Program-made: the position numbers and the translations under genes
Source: Solirubrobacterales bacterium
GTDB taxonomy: Bacteria > Actinomycetota > Thermoleophilia > Solirubrobacterales > Solirubrobacteraceae
Reading direction: 5' to 3'
Length of the DNA: 10,659 nucleotides
Assembly: GCA_013696535.1 (NCBI GenBank)
Contig: JACCYI010000087.1
Coordinates: 1 to 10,659 of the forward strand
Notes under the pieces: generated by a model
Told to the model about the DNA's origin: nothing
The model's database searches: none
The model's input: the letters and a program-made list of their open reading frames with translations, nothing else
In this document: in pieces, positions 6,384-10,659 of the stretch
How positions within the stretch are numbered: the first letter of the stretch is position 1
How the letters are laid out: each line of letters opens with the position of its first letter

Positions 6384-8021
6384 CTAGGCCGCCGGAGCCG
6401 TCTCGATCTGCAGCAGCTCCTCATAGGCCGGCAGCGTGAGGAAGTCGACGAATTCGTCGGCGAGGGCCACCTGCTCGAAGAGCCGCTTCGCGAGTTCGGG
6501 GCGGCCCTCGCGATCGAACCACTCGTCATCGCCGATCTCCGCCCGGATCTTCGCGAGCTCCTCGTCCTCGAGCCGCTGGACGAGCTCGCGAGTGATCGGC
6601 TCCCCGGTGTCCGCGAGCTTCGCGTCGTTGCGGATCCACTGCCAGACCTGGGAGCGGGAGATCTCGGCGGTGGCGGCGTCTTCCATGAGCCCGTAGATCC
6701 CCGCCGCGCCGTTCCCGCGCAGCCAGGCGGAGATGTACTGGATGCCGATGTTGACGTTCGCCCGGAGGCCTGTCTCGGTGATCTCGCCCGGTGTCTCGCC
6801 CATCGCGAGGAGATCGGAAGCTGACACGGACACATCGGGCCGCAGCTTGTCGATCTGGTGCGGCCTGTCGCCGAGCGTCGCGTCGAACTGCTCGAGCGCG
6901 GGCGCCACGAACGCCGGATGCGCGACCCAGGTGCCGTCAAAGCCGGCGTCGGCTTCGCGCTTCTTGTCCTCGCGCACCTTCTCGTGCGACGCCCGGTTGA
7001 CCTCCTCGTCGGTCTTAGAGGGCAGGAACGCGGACATGCCGCCCATCGCGAACGCGCCGCGCTTGTGGCAGGTGGCGACCAGCAGCTCGGTGTACGCGCG
7101 CATGAAGGGCACGGTCATGCTCACTTCCGTGCGATCCGGCAGCACGAAGTCGTGGGTGCGCAGGGACTTGATCGCGGAGAAGATGTAGTCCCAGCGCCCG
7201 GCGTTCAAGCCGCCGGAGTGCTCGCGCAGCTCATAGAGGATCTCGTCCATCTCGAACGCCGCAGGGATGGTCTCGATCAGCACGGTCGCCCGGATCGAGC
7301 TGCGGGGTATCCCGAGGGTGTCCTCGGAGAGGTCGAAGACGTCGTTCCACAGCCGCGCCTCGCGGTGCGACTGCATCTTGGGCAGGTAGAAGAACGGCCC
7401 CGACCCACGATCGAGCAGCTCCTGTGCGTTGTGGAAGAAGTACAACCCGAAGTCCATCAGCGATCCGGACATGGGCTTGTCGTCGATGACGATGTGGCGC
7501 TCGGGGAGGTGCCACCCGCGGGGGCGGACGAGCAGCGTCGCCACCTTCTCCTCGAGGCGATAGGACTTGCCTTCGGGCGAGTCGAACTCGAGACGGTGCC
7601 TGACCGCGTCGGCGAGGTTCACCTGGCCCCCGACCATGTTCGCCCAATAGGGCGAGTTGGAATCCTCGAAGTCGGCCATGAAACCCGGCGCGCCGGAGTT
7701 GAGCGCGTTGATCACCATCTTCGCAGTGGTCGGGCCCGTGATCTCAACACGCCGGTTCGAGAGGCTCGCGGCGGGCTCCACGACGGTCCAGTCCCCCGAG
7801 CGCACGCCGGCGGTCTCGGGCAGGAAGTCGAGCGACGCGCCCCCGTCGAGCTCCGCCTGCCGCTTGGCACGGAGCTCGAGCAGCCGGTTGCGCTCGCCGT
7901 TGAAGGTCCGGTGCAGGAGGGCCAGGAACTCCACGGCCCCCGCGGTGAGGATCTCCTCGGACCGATCCGGCGCCCGGGAGCCCGGGTGCCGGATCTCGAC
8001 GCCTTGCGTCTCAATGGCCAT
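6384..8021 (-). CDS. aceB: Malate synthase A
   Basis: The enzyme condenses glyoxylate with acetyl-CoA to malate and CoA in the glyoxylate bypass or in glycolate use. At 545 residues it matches the A isoform (E. coli 533), not the ~720-residue G isoform. Recognised blocks are: MADFEDSNSPYWANM at 115-129; RPRGWHLPE at 166-174, with Arg168 as the active-site arginine; LIETIPAAFEMDEILYELREHSGGLNAGRWDYIFS at 248-282, where Glu250 and Asp278 are the expected Mg2+ ligands; FAMGGMSA at 324-331; and GLMEDAATAEISRSQVWQW at 444-462, with Asp448 as the expected catalytic base. All key residues appear intact. AAGGGA (8029-8034) stands seven bases before the ATG and supports this start. The permease gene ends 23 bases upstream on the same strand, so the two are probably one operon. 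No isocitrate lyase gene is in the window. Confidence 0.96.
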   Translation of the reverse strand: MAIETQGVEIRHPGSRAPDRSEEILTAGAVEFLALLHRTFNGERNRLLELRAKRQAELDGGASLDFLPETAGVRSGDWTVVEPAASLSNRRVEITGPTTAKMVINALNSGAPGFMADFEDSNSPYWANMVGGQVNLADAVRHRLEFDSPEGKSYRLEEKVATLLVRPRGWHLPERHIVIDDKPMSGSLMDFGLYFFHNAQELLDRGSGPFFYLPKMQSHREARLWNDVFDLSEDTLGIPRSSIRATVLIETIPAAFEMDEILYELREHSGGLNAGRWDYIFSAIKSLRTHDFVLPDRTEVSMTVPFMRAYTELLVATCHKRGAFAMGGMSAFLPSKTDEEVNRASHEKVREDKKREADAGFDGTWVAHPAFVAPALEQFDATLGDRPHQIDKLRPDVSVSASDLLAMGETPGEITETGLRANVNIGIQYISAWLRGNGAAGIYGLMEDAATAEISRSQVWQWIRNDAKLADTGEPITRELVQRLEDEELAKIRAEIGDDEWFDREGRPELAKRLFEQVALADEFVDFLTLPAYEELLQIETAPAA

Positions 8022-8028
8022 GGTCGGG

Positions 8029-8034
8029 TCCCTT
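8029..8034 (-). promoter_or_regulatory. Ribosome binding site of malate synthase
   Basis: AAGGGA on the minus strand lies seven bases before the ATG at 8021 and inside the 23-base gap after the permease stop. It fixes the start and implies independent initiation within a shared message. Confidence 0.6.
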
Positions 8035-8044
8035 CGTCATCGAT

Positions 8045-9730
8045 TCACTGTGGGTTTCCGCCCACCACCATCCAACCCAGGATGTCCGTGGACTGCAGGT
8101 AGACGAGGCAGCACATGATCAGCAGGAGCAACAGGCTCCAGCCCACCACGCGACGGAACAGCTCGCCCTCCTGACCGGCCATGCCGACCGCGGCGGCGCC
8201 GATGGCAAGGTTCTGCGGGGAGATCATCTTGCCCATAACGCCACCGGAGGAGTTGGCCGCCGCCATCAGGGTCGGCGAGAGGCCGGATTCCTTTGCCGCT
8301 GCCACCTGCAGAGCACCGAACAGCGAGTTCGAGGAGGTGTCTGACCCGGTCACCGCGACGCCGAGCCACCCGATGATGCCGGCCAGGAAGGCGAAGATGC
8401 CGCCCGCCCCGGCCAGCCACAGGCCGATGGTGGTGGTCTGGCCGGACTGGTTCATGACGTAGGCGAGGGCGAGCACCGACATCACGGTCACGATCGCCCA
8501 CTTGAGCTGGTCCAGCGTGGCGAGGTAGGCCTTCAGCGCTCGCCCGGGGCTCATTCTCAGCACGAGCATCGTCAGCAGCCCGCAGAGCAGCAGGAGCGTT
8601 CCCGCGGCGGCCAGCCAGTTGAAGTTGAAGGTGGCGGACGCGAGCGCCTCCCCCTTGGAGTTCCGGACGTCAAGCCCGGGCCAGGTGAACGTCTTGGTGG
8701 CACTCGCGAGCGCGTCCTTGATCGGCCCGAGCTGCGCGAGCCCGAAGATCACGATGACGATGAGGTAGGGAGCGTAGGCGCGGAAGACCTCCCCGAGTGT
8801 GTCCTTGCCGTTGCGACCTCGGACCTCGGACTCGAACGCCGGATCCGACGTCGCGGCACCGGCCATGGCGGGCTGGGGGCCGCCCGCGCCCGCGGGAACC
8901 TCGCCGACCAAGGGCTCCGACGGACGCCAGAAGCGCAGGAGCAGCACGATCGCGCCCGCCCCGAGCAGCGACGCGACGATGTCCGTCAGCTCCACGGAGA
9001 TGTAGTTCGAGCACAGGAACTGGGCGACCGCGAAGGTCAGGCCACCGGCGAGCGCCGCCGGCCATGCCTGGCGCAGACCGCGTATCCCGTCGACCACGCC
9101 GACGAGGATCAGCGGCACGAAGACGGCGATCAACGGCGTCTGCCGGCCGACCATGGCGCCCAGGTCCTCCTTTGGCAGGCCCGTGATCTCGGCCAGGGTG
9201 ATGATCGGGATGGCGATCGCGCCGAACGCCACGGGCGCAGTGTTGGCCACGAGCGCGACCGACGCCGCCTTGATCGGCGTGAAGCCGAGGCCGATGAGCA
9301 TCACCGCGGTGATGGCCACCGGGGTCCCGAACCCGGCGAGCGCCTCGAGCAGCGCCCCGAAGCAGAAGGCGATGATGACGGCCTGGACGCGCTGGTCATC
9401 GGAGATGGTCGCGAAGGACCGGCGGAGGACCTGGAAGTGGCCGCTGGCCACGGTCATGTTGTAGATCCAGATCGCGTTGATGACGATCCACATGATCGGG
9501 AAGAAGCCGAAGGTGGCGCCGAGCAGGGCGGAATCGAACGCCTGGCCGACGGGCTCGCCGTAGACGATGATCGCCACCCCAAGGGCCACTGCGAGCGAGA
9601 TCAACGCGGCCCATTGGGCCTTGAACTTGAGGCCTCCGAGCAGGATGAAGAGGGTCAGCAGCGGTAGAGCCGCGAAGATCGACGACAGCCCGAGTGAGTT
9701 GCTCACCGGGTCATAGACCTGCTGGTACAT
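8045..9730 (-). CDS. lctP: L-lactate (or glycolate) permease, LctP family
   Basis: This 561-residue integral membrane protein belongs to the LctP family (TC 2.A.14), proton symporters for lactate that also include the glycolate permease GlcA. Many hydrophobic helices are visible across the length. Long cytoplasmic-looking polar stretches occur only at about 268-316 (Pro/Gly/Ala-rich, then charged) and 340-365. Family motifs include YDPVSNSLGLSSIFAALP at 6-23, LLEALAGFGTPVAI at 127-140, NTAPVAFGA at 163-171, TGSDTSSNSLFGALQ at 461-475 and ANSSGGVMGKMISPQ at 492-506. The length agrees with the family (about 530-560). GGAGG lies seven bases before the ATG. It is the first gene of a probable lctP-aceB operon and is divergent from lutA. 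Lactate is favoured by the lut neighbour, and glycolate by the malate synthase neighbour. The sequence does not decide between them. Confidence 0.94.
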   Translation of the reverse strand: MYQQVYDPVSNSLGLSSIFAALPLLTLFILLGGLKFKAQWAALISLAVALGVAIIVYGEPVGQAFDSALLGATFGFFPIMWIVINAIWIYNMTVASGHFQVLRRSFATISDDQRVQAVIIAFCFGALLEALAGFGTPVAITAVMLIGLGFTPIKAASVALVANTAPVAFGAIAIPIITLAEITGLPKEDLGAMVGRQTPLIAVFVPLILVGVVDGIRGLRQAWPAALAGGLTFAVAQFLCSNYISVELTDIVASLLGAGAIVLLLRFWRPSEPLVGEVPAGAGGPQPAMAGAATSDPAFESEVRGRNGKDTLGEVFRAYAPYLIVIVIFGLAQLGPIKDALASATKTFTWPGLDVRNSKGEALASATFNFNWLAAAGTLLLLCGLLTMLVLRMSPGRALKAYLATLDQLKWAIVTVMSVLALAYVMNQSGQTTTIGLWLAGAGGIFAFLAGIIGWLGVAVTGSDTSSNSLFGALQVAAAKESGLSPTLMAAANSSGGVMGKMISPQNLAIGAAAVGMAGQEGELFRRVVGWSLLLLLIMCCLVYLQSTDILGWMVVGGNPQ

Positions 9731-9737
9731 GGATCCC

Positions 9738-9742
9738 CCTCC
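9738..9742 (-). promoter_or_regulatory. Strong ribosome binding site of lctP
   Basis: GGAGG on the minus strand, followed by further G residues, ends seven bases before the ATG at 9730. It is the clearest Shine-Dalgarno in the window and contrasts with ispG and lutA, which lack one. Confidence 0.75.
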
Positions 9743-9760
9743 GCGTGCGATTGCCCGGCC

Positions 9761-9785
9761 GGTCCCGAGTCCCGGTCCGAAGTCC
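9761..9785. repeat. Imperfect 12-base direct repeat in divergent promoter region
   Basis: GGTCCCGAGTCC (9761-9772) and GGTCCGAAGTCC (9774-9785) match at 10 of 12 positions with a 13-base period. They lie 31-55 bases upstream of the lctP start. This could be a tandem regulator site for lctP. Chance similarity in GC-rich DNA is also possible. Confidence 0.35.
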
Positions 9786-9839
9786 CCTGAGTCTTTCCCC
9801 GTCTGCGGACGGAATCATGCCCGATCGCGACGGGTTGTG

Positions 9840-9878
9840 GTCTGCCGGCTTGACCGAGGCATAGGCTTAGCGGCAGAC
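9840..9878. promoter_or_regulatory. Candidate operator: perfect 8-bp inverted repeat before lutA
   Basis: GTCTGCCG (9840-9847) and CGGCAGAC (9871-9878) are exact reverse complements separated by 23 bases. The arm centres are 31 bp apart, about three helical turns, so a protein bound to both arms would lie on one face. The right arm ends four bases before the lutA ATG, and a TAGGCT -10-like hexamer (9862-9867) lies between the arms. A related GTCTGCGG occurs at 9801-9808. Binding here could control lutA and perhaps the divergent lctP. The regulator (in Bacillus the GntR-type LutR, or another family) is not in the window. Confidence 0.4.
9862..9867 (+). promoter_or_regulatory. Possible -10 element for lutA
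   Basis: TAGGCT fits TANNNT and would give a start site about 9874, leaving a leader of only about eight bases before the ATG at 9882. No suitably spaced -35 box was found. The lack of a Shine-Dalgarno agrees with a very short leader. The support is weak. Confidence 0.25.
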
Positions 9879-9881
9879 TGG

Positions 9882-10610
9882 ATGCGCATCTCCCTCTTCA
9901 TCACGTGCTTCAACGACACCCTGTTCCCCCACACCGGTCAGGCCACGGTCGAACTGCTCGAGCGCCTGGGCCACGAGGTGACCTTCCCCGAGGAGCAGAC
10001 GTGCTGCGGGCAGATGCACTTCAACACGGGCTATTCAGACGAGGCGGCGGCGCTCGTGCGCCGGTTCGTGCGGGTTTTCGCCGACGAGGAGATCATCGTC
10101 TGCCCCTCGGGCTCATGCGCCGGGATGGTCCGCGACGCCTATCCGCGAGTGGCTGAGCAGGCCGGCGACGACGCGCTGGCGAATGAGGTCGCCGCGCTCG
10201 GCTCGCGGGTCTTCGAGCTCTCAGAGCTACTCGTGGACAAGCTCGAAGTCGAGGACGTTGGTGCCTATTACCCGCACCGGGTGACCTATCACCCGACCTG
10301 CCATTCGCTGCGCTTGCTCCGCGTCGGCGACAAGCCGCTGCAGCTGCTGCGCGCGGTTCGCGGGATCGATCTGGTGGAACTCGAGGAGTCCCGGGAGTGC
10401 TGCGGCTTCGGCGGGACCTTCGCGGTCAAGAACCCTGATGTCTCCACCGCCATGCTCGCCGACAAGATCCGCCACGTGCTCGACACCCGGGCCGAGGTCT
10501 GCGCGGCTGCCGACAACTCCTGCCTCATGCACATCGGAGGCGGGCTCGCCCGCCTGCGGACCGGGACCAGGACGGTCCACCTGGCTGAGATCCTGGCGGC
10601 GACCGAATGA
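9882..10610 (+). CDS. lutA: L-lactate utilisation protein LutA (YkgE-type, CCG-domain Fe-S protein)
   Basis: LutA is one of three proteins (LutA, LutB, LutC) needed to oxidise L-lactate to pyruvate in the cytoplasm. It carries two cysteine-rich CCG domains like those of GlcF and heterodisulfide reductase HdrB. The 242-residue product begins MRISLFITCFNDTLFP, the standard N-terminus of the family (B. subtilis LutA is about 238). The frame stays open upstream to an ATG at 9729. That earlier start would add an unconserved 51-residue leader that overlaps the divergent lctP start, so it is rejected. Cysteines lie at 9, 41-42 (CCGQMHFNTGY), 74 and 79 in the first half, and at 140, 173-174 (CCGFGGTFAVKNPDVS), 207 and 214 in the second. 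Both clusters look complete. The stop overlaps the start of the next gene (ATGA), which looks like lutB. No Shine-Dalgarno is seen. Confidence 0.94.
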   Translation: MRISLFITCFNDTLFPHTGQATVELLERLGHEVTFPEEQTCCGQMHFNTGYSDEAAALVRRFVRVFADEEIIVCPSGSCAGMVRDAYPRVAEQAGDDALANEVAALGSRVFELSELLVDKLEVEDVGAYYPHRVTYHPTCHSLRLLRVGDKPLQLLRAVRGIDLVELEESRECCGFGGTFAVKNPDVSTAMLADKIRHVLDTRAEVCAAADNSCLMHIGGGLARLRTGTRTVHLAEILAATE

Positions 10611-10659
10611 GCCGCACGGAGCGACTCGGCTTTCCGGCTGCCGCGAGGGAGGCCCTGGC
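10607..10659 (+). CDS. lutB: Probable LutB N-terminus, truncated by window edge
   Basis: An ATG inside the lutA stop (ATGA) opens a frame through the end of the window: MSRTERLGFPAAAREAL, 17 full codons. The 'FP.AAR.AL' segment resembles the start of actinobacterial LutB proteins, the ferredoxin-like iron-sulfur subunit of lactate oxidation, and lutB normally follows lutA. The coupled start supports a real gene. The identity rests mostly on context. Confidence 0.65.
   Translation, partial: MSRTERLGFPAAAREAL

Noticed and set aside
6858..8102. A 414-codon open frame on the plus strand opposite malate synthase
   Set aside because: It is an antisense shadow of a complete aceB and has biased composition and no motifs.
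9850..9855. TTGACC as a -35 box for lutA
   Set aside because: It is only six bases before the TAGGCT hexamer. With normal spacing its -10 would fall on CAGACT and place the transcription start downstream of the ATG.
9729..9881. An in-frame upstream ATG that would lengthen LutA by 51 residues
   Set aside because: The added residues are not family-like, the ATG lies within the divergent lctP start, and MRISLFITCFNDTLFP at 9882 is the usual N-terminus.

Overview
The window is GC-rich bacterial chromosome and reads as ordinary core and catabolic gene content. I see no insertion sequence, integrase, CRISPR array, tRNA or rRNA. The IspG type, the LctP/Lut lactate genes, genes with little or no Shine-Dalgarno signal, and the GC-rich codon use suggest a high-GC actinobacterium-like organism, possibly of the Thermoleophilia type. 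That placement is inference and weak.

Left part (1-3120, plus strand): the C-terminal half of a long-chain fatty-acid CoA ligase (AMP-binding, FadD type) overlaps by four bases a YhdH/AcuI-type medium-chain reductase (acrylyl-CoA reductase-like). After a 46-base gap comes ispG, the iron-sulfur enzyme of the MEP isoprenoid pathway. It carries a charged C-terminal tail and a well-placed -10 element that predicts a leaderless transcript.

Middle part (3182-6291, minus strand): a cytoplasmic PAS-PAS-GGDEF-EAL protein with both catalytic motifs and the inhibitory site intact converges on ispG. Upstream of it lies a small membrane-anchored or secreted protein built of six 'STAGNV'-type repeats, like the DUF4097 / putative adhesin beta-repeat family.

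Right part (6384-10659): an organic-acid module. On the minus strand an LctP-family lactate/glycolate permease is followed 23 bases later by malate synthase A. Divergently, on the plus strand, lies lutA, then the first 17 codons of a probable lutB, starting inside the lutA stop codon. The 151-base divergent region holds an 8-bp perfect inverted repeat and a 12-base imperfect direct repeat, both good operator candidates. Together the genes would import L-lactate (or glycolate), oxidise lactate to pyruvate through LutABC, and condense glyoxylate with acetyl-CoA to malate.

No clearly new system is visible. The points most worth a second look are the shared control region of the lactate/malate-synthase module, the pairing of an LctP permease with malate synthase, the repeat protein, and the IspG tail.
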